The notes under the pieces: model-generated
Database searches by the model: none
Seen by the model: only the letters and a program-made list of their open reading frames with translations
What the model was told of the DNA's origin: nothing
In this document: positions 1 to 5,874 of the stretch, piece by piece
Position numbering within the stretch: position 1 is the first letter of the stretch
How the letters are laid out: each line of letters opens with the position of its first letter
Position numbers and translations under genes: made by a program
NCBI GenBank assembly: GCA_023432075.1
Contig: JAEYVD010000890.1
Coordinates: forward strand, 1-9,419
Length of the DNA stretch: 9,419 bases
Direction: 5' to 3'
Source: Pseudomonadota bacterium
Lineage (GTDB): Bacteria; Pseudomonadota; Gammaproteobacteria; Burkholderiales; Burkholderiaceae_B

Positions 1-14
1 CCGAGCCAAAAAAT

Positions 15-51
15 GCGTTCGCAGTATATCGAACGCGACGTATATACTGCG
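15..51. promoter_or_regulatory. Overlapping inverted repeats and possible -10 upstream of the DUF350-speD operon
   Basis: Two perfect inverted repeats share bases. GCGTTCG (15-21) pairs with CGAACGC (30-36), and CGCAGTATAT (20-29) pairs with ATATACTGCG (42-51). The longer repeat has arm centres 22 bases apart, about two helical turns, which suits a dimeric repressor or activator. TATACT at 43-48 matches the sigma70 -10 consensus at 5 of 6 positions. The best -35 candidate is TTCGCA (18-23) at a long 19-base spacing. If that -10 is used, transcription starts near 55, and the repeat would be a promoter-overlapping operator rather than a leader hairpin. No regulator can be named. Confidence 0.5.
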
Positions 52-70
52 CGCAATTGGGAGGCTGGCA

Positions 71-469
71 ATGGGAGAAGCAATGCATCCGGCGGTGACC
101 TATCTGATCTACATCGTTTCAGCGCTCGTCATGCTGGGCGTCTTCACGGCGGTCTACACCGCCGTCACGCACTACAAGGAATTCGACCTCATCCGCGAGG
201 GCAACATCGCCGCCGCCCTGTCCTATGGCGGCGCGCTGGTTGGATTCAGCCTCACCCTGTGCTCCAGCATCGCGGTGCACGCCAGCTTCGTCATGTTCCT
301 GGTATGGGGCGTGGCGGCGATGCTGGTGCAGGTCGTCGTGTATGTCGTGGTGGCCAGGGCCATACGCGGCATGAACGACGCCATAGCGGAAAACAACATT
401 GCCATGGGCGGCCTGATCGGCGCGATTTCGCTGGCGGCCGGCATCGTCAACGCCGCCTGCCTGACCTGA
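71..469 (+). CDS. DUF350 family inner-membrane protein
   Basis: A 132-residue polytopic membrane protein with four predicted helices at about residues 9-31, 47-67, 71-95 and 108-129. It is an internal duplication of a two-helix unit: a charged loop ending in EGN (43-45) followed by a small-residue helix recurs as ENN (107-109) before helix four. This is the DUF350 (YjfL-like) pattern; the molecular function of the family is not established to my knowledge. The ATG at 71 is chosen because GGGAG lies about 7 bases upstream (59-63). A second ATG at residue 5 is possible. It is the first gene of the operon, 41 bases ahead of the SPFH gene. The context suggests an envelope-associated role linked to polyamine or SAM metabolism, but that is inference. 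Confidence 0.85.
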   Translation: MGEAMHPAVTYLIYIVSALVMLGVFTAVYTAVTHYKEFDLIREGNIAAALSYGGALVGFSLTLCSSIAVHASFVMFLVWGVAAMLVQVVVYVVVARAIRGMNDAIAENNIAMGGLIGAISLAAGIVNAACLT

Positions 470-510
470 GCGCGGCGCGCAATCTCCGATCTGACACGGG
501 AGGACTTTCC

Positions 511-1548
511 ATGAGTCTCGGTTCATTCATTCGCAAGCAGTTCATCGATATCCTGCAATGGAACGAGGATCGCGACGGCGTGCTCGCCTGGCGCCATCCG
601 ATGCAGGATTTTGAAATCCAGTACGGCGCCAGCCTGACCGTGCGGGAATCGCAGATGGCGGTGTTCGTCAACGAAGGCAAGGTGGCCGATGTGTTCGGCC
701 CCGGCATGTACAAGCTGACGACGCAGACGCTGCCGATCCTGACCTACCTGAAGAACTGGGACAAGCTGTTCGAGTCGCCCTTCAAGTCGGACGTGATCTT
801 TTTCAGCACGCGCCTGCAGCTTGGCCGGCGCTGGGGCACGGCCCAGCCGGTGACGCTGCGCGACAGCGAATTCGGCATGGTTCGCCTGCGCGCGTTCGGC
901 GTGTATTCGTACCAGATCTCCGATCCCGGCAAGTTCTATCGCGAAATCAGCGGCACGCGCGACGTGTACACGGTCGACGACCTGGAGGCGCAATTGCGCA
1001 ACATGGTCGTGGCCGCCATGACGACGGCCCTGGGCAGTTCCAAGGTGCCCTTCCTGGACATCGCCGGCAACCAGGGCCTGATGTCGCAAAGCATTGCCGA
1101 GCAGTTGGCGCCGGTGTTCGACCGCTACGGCGTCAAGCTGGACAACTTCACGGTCGAAAACGTGTCGCTGCCCGAAGAACTGCAGAAGGCGCTGGATACC
1201 CGGATTTCGATGGGCATGGCCGGCGACCTGGGCAAGTTCACGCAGTACCAGACTGCGACGTCGATTCCGCTGGCCGCCCAGAACGAGGGCGGCATCGCGG
1301 GCATCGGCGCGGGCCTGGCCGCGGGCGCGGCGCTTGGCCAGACGATGGCGCAGGGTCTGGGCGCGGCGCAAGGCCAGCCGCAGCAAACCCCGCAGCAACC
1401 CTCCGCGCAGCAGCCGGCCCAACCAGCCGGGCAGGCCGATCCGGTGCAGCGCCTGCAGCAGTTGAAAGACCTGCTGGACAAGGGCCTCATCACGGCGACG
1501 GACTACGACTCGGCCAAGGCCGAGGTGCTGAAGAAACTCACCAGTTAA
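511..1548 (+). CDS. SPFH-domain protein with C-terminal SHOCT motif (YdjI/virion-core-like)
   Basis: A 345-residue protein. Residues about 25-235 resemble the SPFH (band 7) fold of the YdjI-like 'virion core protein' branch. They are followed by a Gly/Ala-rich stretch (259-288), a Pro/Gln-rich linker (289-308) and a short C-terminal SHOCT-type helix pair (about 311-343, with the typical GLIT turn at 325-328). It lacks the N-terminal membrane hairpin of stomatins and flotillins, so it is probably a peripheral scaffold that oligomerises at the membrane. The reading frame stays open far upstream, back to an ATG at 13, but that extension crosses DUF350 in another frame and has Arg/His-rich shadow composition. 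The start at 511 has GGGAGG (498-503) about 7 bases upstream. The likely partners are its operon neighbours; SHOCT motifs are often proposed as oligomerisation or tethering elements. Confidence 0.85.
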   Translation: MSLGSFIRKQFIDILQWNEDRDGVLAWRHPMQDFEIQYGASLTVRESQMAVFVNEGKVADVFGPGMYKLTTQTLPILTYLKNWDKLFESPFKSDVIFFSTRLQLGRRWGTAQPVTLRDSEFGMVRLRAFGVYSYQISDPGKFYREISGTRDVYTVDDLEAQLRNMVVAAMTTALGSSKVPFLDIAGNQGLMSQSIAEQLAPVFDRYGVKLDNFTVENVSLPEELQKALDTRISMGMAGDLGKFTQYQTATSIPLAAQNEGGIAGIGAGLAAGAALGQTMAQGLGAAQGQPQQTPQQPSAQQPAQPAGQADPVQRLQQLKDLLDKGLITATDYDSAKAEVLKKLTS

Positions 1549-1554
1549 GGCCCC

Positions 1555-3030
1555 ATGCAGCAGGTTCTGTGTCCGCAGTGCGGCGCCCCAGTCAAATTCA
1601 CGTCCGCGGCCTCCGTCATGGCGGTTTGCGGCGCCTGCCGCAGCACCTTGCTCAAGGATGCCGAGTCGGTCAAGCGCATCGGCGAGGCGGCGGAGGTCCT
1701 GGAGGACTATTCGCCGCTGTGCCTGGGCGCGGCGGGCGCGCACGACGGCAAGCGCTTTGACGTCATCGGCCGCATCCAGATGCGCTTTGACGAGGGCTTC
1801 TGGAACGAGTGGTACCTGTGGTTCGAGGACGGCACGGACGGCTGGCTGTCGGACGCGTCCGGCCAGTACGCCGTCACGCGGCGGCGCAAGGTCAAGACCG
1901 CGCAGGAAATGCCGGCGTTCGACACCATTTCACCCGGCGATGAATTCAAGCTGGACGGCCAGCGCTTCGTGGCGGCGGACGTGCGCGTGAGCCAGGCCGG
2001 CGGCGCGCAGGGCGAGTTGCCCTTCGTGCCAGGCGACGGGTGGCAGGCCAAGGTGGCCGACTTCCGGAGCCTGGACGCCTTTCTCACGCTGGACTATTCC
2101 GATGGTCCGCAGCCCGAGGTCTACATCGGCAAAGCGTTCGACCTGTCCGCCATGCAGGCGGGCTCGCTGCGCACCCCGGAGCAGGTCGAGGAAACCGCGG
2201 GACGCTTTCGCGGCCAGATCAAGGCGTTGGACTGCCCCAATTGCGGCGCGCCGATCTCGTTCGTGGCCGCCATGGCCACGAATGTGGTTTGCCCGTCCTG
2301 CGCGGCGGCCGTCGATTGTTCCGGTCCCACCGCCGAGGTCATCGAAAAGGCGCGGCGCGTTGAGAAAATCCGCGCCACGCTCCCGCTGGGTTCGGTCGCC
2401 AAGATGGAAGGCGTGGACTACACGCTGATCGGCCTCATGAAATGCGCCGATCCCGACCCCGAAGAACCGTCCAGCTGGACCGAATACCTGCTGTTCAACG
2501 CCGCCAAGGGGTTTGTGTGGCTGGTGGAGTCGGACGAGGGCTGGGAGCGGGTGCAGGTCTGCGACACCTGGCCCAGCTACAACAACGCCACCAGTGTGCG
2601 CTGGCGCAACCGCGAATACAAAAAGCTGTACGACTACACCTCGCGCGTGGAAATGGCGCTGGGGGCCTTCAATTGGCGCGTCAAGGTGGGCGACAGCACG
2701 CAGATCACCGATTACAAGGTCGGCACGCTGAAGCTGACCCGAGAACTGGGCGACAAGGAACTGGGCTGGTCGGCGTCGGCGCCGGTGTCGCCGGCGCAAT
2801 TGGCGCAGTGGTTCGACCGGCCGGAACTGAACCGCCAGAAGGCCATGCGCGTGTCGTCCGGCAAGGCCGCGGGGGGCTACCGCAAGTGGGCCAAGGGCGC
2901 GCTGATCGCGATGGTGTTCCTGAACTTCGGCAATATCTTCGACGGCCGCTTCATTCCGGTGCTGATCGGGATGGCGTTTCTGTGGCTTCCGGCCCTCCTG
3001 GCCGACACGCTGATGGGCGAGGACGAATAG
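1555..3030 (+). CDS. Duplicated zinc-ribbon/DUF4178 protein with C-terminal membrane hairpin
   Basis: A 491-residue protein built from two copies of the same module. Copy one has a CxxC...CxxC zinc ribbon (C6, C9, C25, C28) and a DUF4178-like beta-rich domain at about 55-200. Copy two has a ribbon at C227, C230, C246 and C249 and its domain at about 275-415. Both ribbons open with CPxCGAP, and both domains carry a W-x-E-(W/Y)-x-L-x-F core (84-90 and 308-314). The C-terminus has two hydrophobic segments (about 447-462 and 467-485), so it is probably membrane-anchored with a large cytoplasmic part. The function of DUF4178 is unknown. It starts 6 bases after the SPFH stop with only a weak Shine-Dalgarno (AAGG, 1547-1550), and its stop codon directly abuts the next ATG, indicating strict co-transcription. 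Confidence 0.85.
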   Translation: MQQVLCPQCGAPVKFTSAASVMAVCGACRSTLLKDAESVKRIGEAAEVLEDYSPLCLGAAGAHDGKRFDVIGRIQMRFDEGFWNEWYLWFEDGTDGWLSDASGQYAVTRRRKVKTAQEMPAFDTISPGDEFKLDGQRFVAADVRVSQAGGAQGELPFVPGDGWQAKVADFRSLDAFLTLDYSDGPQPEVYIGKAFDLSAMQAGSLRTPEQVEETAGRFRGQIKALDCPNCGAPISFVAAMATNVVCPSCAAAVDCSGPTAEVIEKARRVEKIRATLPLGSVAKMEGVDYTLIGLMKCADPDPEEPSSWTEYLLFNAAKGFVWLVESDEGWERVQVCDTWPSYNNATSVRWRNREYKKLYDYTSRVEMALGAFNWRVKVGDSTQITDYKVGTLKLTRELGDKELGWSASAPVSPAQLAQWFDRPELNRQKAMRVSSGKAAGGYRKWAKGALIAMVFLNFGNIFDGRFIPVLIGMAFLWLPALLADTLMGEDE

Positions 3031-3201
3031 ATGAAGGGCAAGTTGTTGTACGCCATCTATGCGGTGGTGGTCGTGCTGGCCACCACCAGCGCCAGTTCGC
3101 CGGGCGCGCGCCTGGGCGGCGGCGGGAGCAGTAGCAGCAGCAGCTGGGGCAGCAGCTATTCGGGCGGCTCGGGCTGGTCGTCGGGCGGATCCCACAAGTG
3201 A
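3031..3201 (+). CDS. Small Gly/Ser-rich membrane-anchored protein (56 aa)
   Basis: A 56-residue gene easily missed by length cut-offs. The ATG at 3031 directly follows the DUF4178 stop (3028-3030), and the TGA ends at 3201, overlapping the speD start. An AGGA motif lies about 8-11 bases ahead of the ATG, inside the upstream gene. A positively charged start (K2, K4) leads into a hydrophobic helix at about residues 5-19. From about residue 29 the chain is almost entirely Gly, Ser, Trp and Tyr, ending in His-Lys. It could be a single-pass membrane protein with a disordered tail, or a cleaved secreted peptide; a possible signal peptidase site lies around residues 21-26. I do not recognise a named family. 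Codon use and perfect packing between neighbours support real translation. Confidence 0.75.
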   Translation: MKGKLLYAIYAVVVVLATTSASSPGARLGGGGSSSSSSWGSSYSGGSGWSSGGSHK

Positions 3202-3548
3202 CCGTGTACGCCACACCCGGGCGTCACGTGCTGGCGGACTTTCGCGGCGTCGCGCCGGGTCTGCTGACCGACGCGCTGGCGCTGGAACGGCAGATGACCG
3301 CGGCGGCGCAGGCGGCTGGGGCGCAGGTGCTGAGCGCGCATTTCCATCATTTTGGCGAAGGGGCGGGCGTCACCGGCGTCATCCTGCTCAGCGAATCCCA
3401 CATCAGCATTCATTCCTGGCCAGAGCACCGCTTCGCGGCCCTGGACATTTTCATGTGCGGGGCCGCCCGGCCCGAGGATGCGCTCGACTTCCTGCGCGCG
3501 GCGCTGGCGCCCGAATCCGTCGAGGTCACGACGGTGGCGCGCGGCTAG
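3198..3548 (+). CDS. speD: S-adenosylmethionine decarboxylase proenzyme, SpeD type
   Basis: A 116-residue pyruvoyl-dependent decarboxylase of the short bacterial/archaeal class. In that family, SAM decarboxylation yields decarboxylated SAM, the aminopropyl donor for spermidine synthesis. The self-cleavage motif SESHISIHSWPE spans 65-76, with predicted cleavage before Ser67. That serine becomes the pyruvoyl group and starts the alpha chain. His72 and Cys87 fall +5 and +20 from Ser67, the same spacing as Ser63/His68/Cys83 in the Thermotoga maritima enzyme, so it appears catalytically intact. The GTG start at 3198 overlaps the preceding TGA as GTGA, with only a weak GGCGGA upstream, so translational coupling is likely. 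No spermidine synthase (speE) gene is present in the window. Some SpeD relatives are reported to act on other amino acids, so the substrate is not certain from sequence. Confidence 0.9.
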   Translation: MTVYATPGRHVLADFRGVAPGLLTDALALERQMTAAAQAAGAQVLSAHFHHFGEGAGVTGVILLSESHISIHSWPEHRFAALDIFMCGAARPEDALDFLRAALAPESVEVTTVARG

Positions 3549-3613
3549 AAGGCCGCCCGGCAGGCTGGCCATCCTTATTCATTGATATTTCATAAACGCG
3601 CCCTGGGCCGAAA

Positions 3614-3642
3614 TTGACGAGCGTTATATACCTAGATATATT
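3614..3642 (+). promoter_or_regulatory. Sigma70-type promoter of modABC
   Basis: TTGACG (3614-3619) and TATATT (3637-3642) are each 5 of 6 to consensus and are separated by exactly 17 bases. The predicted transcription start is near 3649, giving a leader of about 30 bases before modA. It sits in an AT-rich island between speD and modA. Confidence 0.75.
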
Positions 3643-3647
3643 TCGAT
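3620..3647. promoter_or_regulatory. Putative ModE operator overlapping the modA promoter
   Basis: CGTTATATA (3622-3630), six bases, then TATATTTCG (3637-3645) forms an imperfect inverted repeat with 7 of 9 positions symmetric. It closely resembles the E. coli ModE site as I recall it (TATATA half-sites flanked by CG, 6-base gap). It covers the promoter spacer and the -10 hexamer, so ModE bound to molybdate would block RNA polymerase. A modE gene lies about 2.2 kb downstream at the same locus. Confidence 0.75.
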
Positions 3648-3678
3648 ACCGAATCGTTGGTTTCCACAGGAGAAGGAC

Positions 3679-4437
3679 ATGCTTCACAAACGCCCGCTCA
3701 TCGCGCTGACCCTGGCGCTCGCTGCCGCCTGGGGGGGCAATGCCAGCGCGGGGGAACTGGTGGTGTCGGCCGCGGCCAGCCTGACCAACGCATTCAAGGA
3801 CGTCGCGCAAGGCTTTGAAAAGGAACACCCCGGCACCAAGGTGATCCTGAACTTCGGCGCCTCCGATGTGCTGCTTCAGCAAATCGTGAAGGGCGCGCCC
3901 GCCGACGTGTTTGCGTCTGCCGACCAGAAAGCGATGGACAAGGCGATCGAGGAAAAGGCCGTCAAGCCCGCCTCGCGCGTCGATTTTGCCGCCAATGAGA
4001 TCGTGCTGATCGTCCCGACCGACAGCAAGGCCGGCATCAAGACGCTCAAGGACCTGGAGCGTCCCGAGGTCAAGCGCATTGCCTACGGCAATCCGTCCTC
4101 GGTGCCGGTGGGCCGCTACACGCAGGCTGCGCTGCAGGCCCAGGGCCTGTGGGATGCCGTGCAGGCCAAGAGCGTGCTGGCGCAGAACGTGCGCCAGAGC
4201 CTGGACTACGTGGCGCGCGGCGAGGTCGACGCGGGCTTTGTGTTCGCCACCGACGCGGCTGTCATGCCGGGCAAGGTCAACGTGGCCGTGCGCGTGCCGT
4301 CGCAGACGCCGGTCACCTATCCGATTGCGTTGACCACGCGCGAGGCCGCTGCCAAGGAAGCCGAAAGCTTCGTCAAGTACGTGCTGTCGCCGGCAGGGCA
4401 GGCGATACTGTCGCGCTATGGATTCCAAAAGCCCTGA
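3679..4437 (+). CDS. modA: Molybdate ABC transporter periplasmic binding protein ModA
   Basis: A 252-residue periplasmic protein that captures molybdate or tungstate and delivers it to ModBC. The signal peptide covers residues 1-24 (KR at the start, hydrophobic core 7-18, ASA before the expected cleavage). The mature chain opens with the family hallmark SAAASLTNAF (30-39), then GAPADVFASADQ (72-83). Anion-contact residues of E. coli ModA map onto Ser34, Ser62 and Val171. The E. coli pocket tyrosine position is Phe189 here, and the residue after Ser62 is Asp63 rather than Ser or Gly. The C-terminus YGFQKP matches the usual RYGF ending. AGGAG (3668-3672) lies 6 bases upstream of the ATG. A run of seven G (3731-3737) falls inside the signal peptide. 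It is the first gene of modABC. Confidence 0.95.
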   Translation: MLHKRPLIALTLALAAAWGGNASAGELVVSAAASLTNAFKDVAQGFEKEHPGTKVILNFGASDVLLQQIVKGAPADVFASADQKAMDKAIEEKAVKPASRVDFAANEIVLIVPTDSKAGIKTLKDLERPEVKRIAYGNPSSVPVGRYTQAALQAQGLWDAVQAKSVLAQNVRQSLDYVARGEVDAGFVFATDAAVMPGKVNVAVRVPSQTPVTYPIALTTREAAAKEAESFVKYVLSPAGQAILSRYGFQKP

Positions 4438-4464
4438 GTGTCTGTTGAATCGTAGTAGGTATCG

Positions 4465-5151
4465 ATGAGTGATCCGGTCTGGGTCCCGCTGCTGCTTTCG
4501 TTGAAAGTGGCAGGCTGGGCCACGCTATTGGCGACCGTGGCCGGCACGGCCGCGGCGTACTGTCTATCCCGCTGGCGCTGGCCGGGCCGCGACCTGCTGG
4601 ACGCCATCCTGACCCTGCCGCTGGTGCTGCCGCCGACCGTGCTGGGCTACTACCTGCTGGTGCTGCTGGGGCGGCGCGGCATCATCGGCGAAACGCTGGC
4701 GGGATGGGGCATCGAGCTCGTGTTCACCTGGCAGGGCGCCGTGGTGGCGGCGTCCGTGGTGGCCTTTCCGCTGGTGTTCAAGTCGGCCCGCGCCGCCTTC
4801 GAAAGCGTGGATGGCCAGCTTGAAAACGCGGCGCGTGTGCTGGGCGTGGGCGAGGCTGGCGTGTTCTTTCGCGTCACCTTGCCGCTGGCCGCGCGCGGGA
4901 TCGCCGCGGGCGTGCTGCTCGCCTTTGCGCGGGCGCTGGGAGAATTCGGCGCCACGCTGATGATCGCGGGCAATCTGCCGGGCCGCACGCAGACCCTGTC
5001 GGTCGCCATCTACGAGGCCGTGCAGGCGGGCGACGACGCCACTGCCAACATGCTGGTGCTGGTCACGTCCGTGACCTGCATCGTCGTGCTGCTGGCCGCC
5101 GGCAAGCTGGTGCCCATCGGCGCGGGCCAGCGCAACGGAGGCGGACGATGA
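4465..5151 (+). CDS. modB: Molybdate ABC transporter permease ModB
   Basis: A 228-residue inner-membrane permease that forms the molybdate channel as a dimer. About five helices are seen at residues 11-33, 44-68, 86-105, 141-160 and 193-214. The LPLVLPPTVLGYYLL segment (51-65) is characteristic of ModB. The cytoplasmic EAA loop that docks onto ModC is at about 120-139, with the conserved Gly127. GEFGATLMIAGN (159-170) is also a ModB signature. It starts 27 bases after modA with a weak AGGT (4457-4460) as ribosome site, and its stop overlaps the modC start as ATGA. Confidence 0.95.
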   Translation: MSDPVWVPLLLSLKVAGWATLLATVAGTAAAYCLSRWRWPGRDLLDAILTLPLVLPPTVLGYYLLVLLGRRGIIGETLAGWGIELVFTWQGAVVAASVVAFPLVFKSARAAFESVDGQLENAARVLGVGEAGVFFRVTLPLAARGIAAGVLLAFARALGEFGATLMIAGNLPGRTQTLSVAIYEAVQAGDDATANMLVLVTSVTCIVVLLAAGKLVPIGAGQRNGGGR

Positions 5152-5834
5152 GCATCGACATCCAGGTCCGAAAGCACATGGTGTCCGGCGACCGCAAATT
5201 CGAACTCGACGTGCGGTTCAAGTCGGCCGCCAAACGTCTGGCGCTGTTCGGGCCGTCCGGGGCGGGCAAGAGCCTCACACTGCGGGCCGTGGCCGGTCTG
5301 CTGCGGCCGGACGCCGGACGCATCGAGATCAACGGACGCACGCTCTTCGACAGCCAGGCCGGCATCTGCCTGCCCGCGCGGTCGCGGCGTGTGGCGTACC
5401 TGTTCCAGGACTACGCGCTGTTTCCTCACCTGACCGTGGCGCAGAACATCGCCTTCGGCCTGCGCCGCGGGTGGCTCAATCCGCCCCGGCGCGAGGTGAC
5501 GCGCGAGGCCCAGCGCTGGGTCGATGCGTTCGAGCTGGGCGCCATCGTCGGCAGCTATCCCAACGAAATCTCGGGCGGGCAGAAGCAGCGCGTCGCCCTG
5601 GCGCGCGCCTTGATGCTGCAGCCCGACATCCTGCTGCTGGACGAACCGTTCTCCGCGCTGGACTCGCAGTTGCGCGGCAAGATGCGGCAAGAGCTGGATG
5701 CGCTGCAGCGCCAGCTGGACGTGCCGATGCTGCTGATCACGCACGATCCCGCGGACGTCGAGGCGCTGGCCGACGAGGTGTTCGAAGTGCGCGAGGGCAG
5801 GGTGGGGCGCCACGACGAGAACGTCGGGCTGTAA
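5148..5834 (+). CDS. modC: Molybdate ABC transporter ATPase ModC, short form without TOBE domain
   Basis: A 228-residue ABC ATPase that powers molybdate import. Walker A GPSGAGKS is at 35-42 (Lys41), Q-loop Gln87, signature ISGGQ at 141-145 (Ile in place of the usual Leu), Walker B ILLLDE at 161-166 (catalytic Glu166), D-loop SALD at 169-172 and switch His199. The chain ends about 30 residues after the switch histidine. Textbook ModC proteins of about 350 residues add a C-terminal TOBE/Mop molybdate-binding domain, which is absent here. The TAA is clean and the next 40 bases contain only the hairpin shared with modE, so no broken remnant is visible. The start overlaps the modB stop (ATGA), so translation is coupled. 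Confidence 0.93.
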   Translation: MSIDIQVRKHMVSGDRKFELDVRFKSAAKRLALFGPSGAGKSLTLRAVAGLLRPDAGRIEINGRTLFDSQAGICLPARSRRVAYLFQDYALFPHLTVAQNIAFGLRRGWLNPPRREVTREAQRWVDAFELGAIVGSYPNEISGGQKQRVALARALMLQPDILLLDEPFSALDSQLRGKMRQELDALQRQLDVPMLLITHDPADVEALADEVFEVREGRVGRHDENVGL

Positions 5835-5847
5835 AGCGCCGGCGAAA

Positions 5848-5870
5848 CGGCCGCCCGCCCCGGGCGGTTG
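5848..5870. terminator. GC-rich hairpin between convergent modC and modE
   Basis: CCGCCCG (5851-5857) and CGGGCGG (5861-5867) form a perfect 7-bp stem with a CCC loop, extended by two G-T wobbles and one C-G pair. It fills the 40-base gap between the two convergent stop codons and could serve both. Neither side has a convincing T tract, so intrinsic termination is likely but unproven. Confidence 0.5.
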
Positions 5871-5874
5871 CGCC

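Noticed and set aside
13..510. In-frame upstream extension of the SPFH protein to an ATG at 13
   Set aside because: It overlaps the well-supported DUF350 gene in another frame, its translation is Arg/His/Gly-rich with no domain, and the start at 511 has a strong ribosome site.
523..1743. Long antisense open frame across the SPFH gene (406 codons, - strand)
   Set aside because: High-GC shadow frame, with Arg/Leu/Gln/His-rich composition and no recognisable domain, opposite a clearly coding strand.
3031..3201. Gly/Ser-rich stretch as a possible simple-sequence repeat without coding function
   Set aside because: The exact stop/start packing on both sides and the N-terminal hydrophobic helix make it a better gene than a repeat.
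1930..3216. Long antisense open frame across DUF4178 and the small gene (428 codons, - strand)
   Set aside because: Arg/Ala/His-rich shadow translation with no domain; the + strand genes fit family patterns.
3549..3576. Possible terminator after speD (AAGGCC ... GGCC-AT-CCTT)
   Set aside because: The stem is bulged, with a 12-base loop and no T run; too weak to list as a feature.
3526..4428. Antisense open frame across modA (300 codons, - strand)
   Set aside because: It covers modA and its promoter; the translation has no family resemblance.
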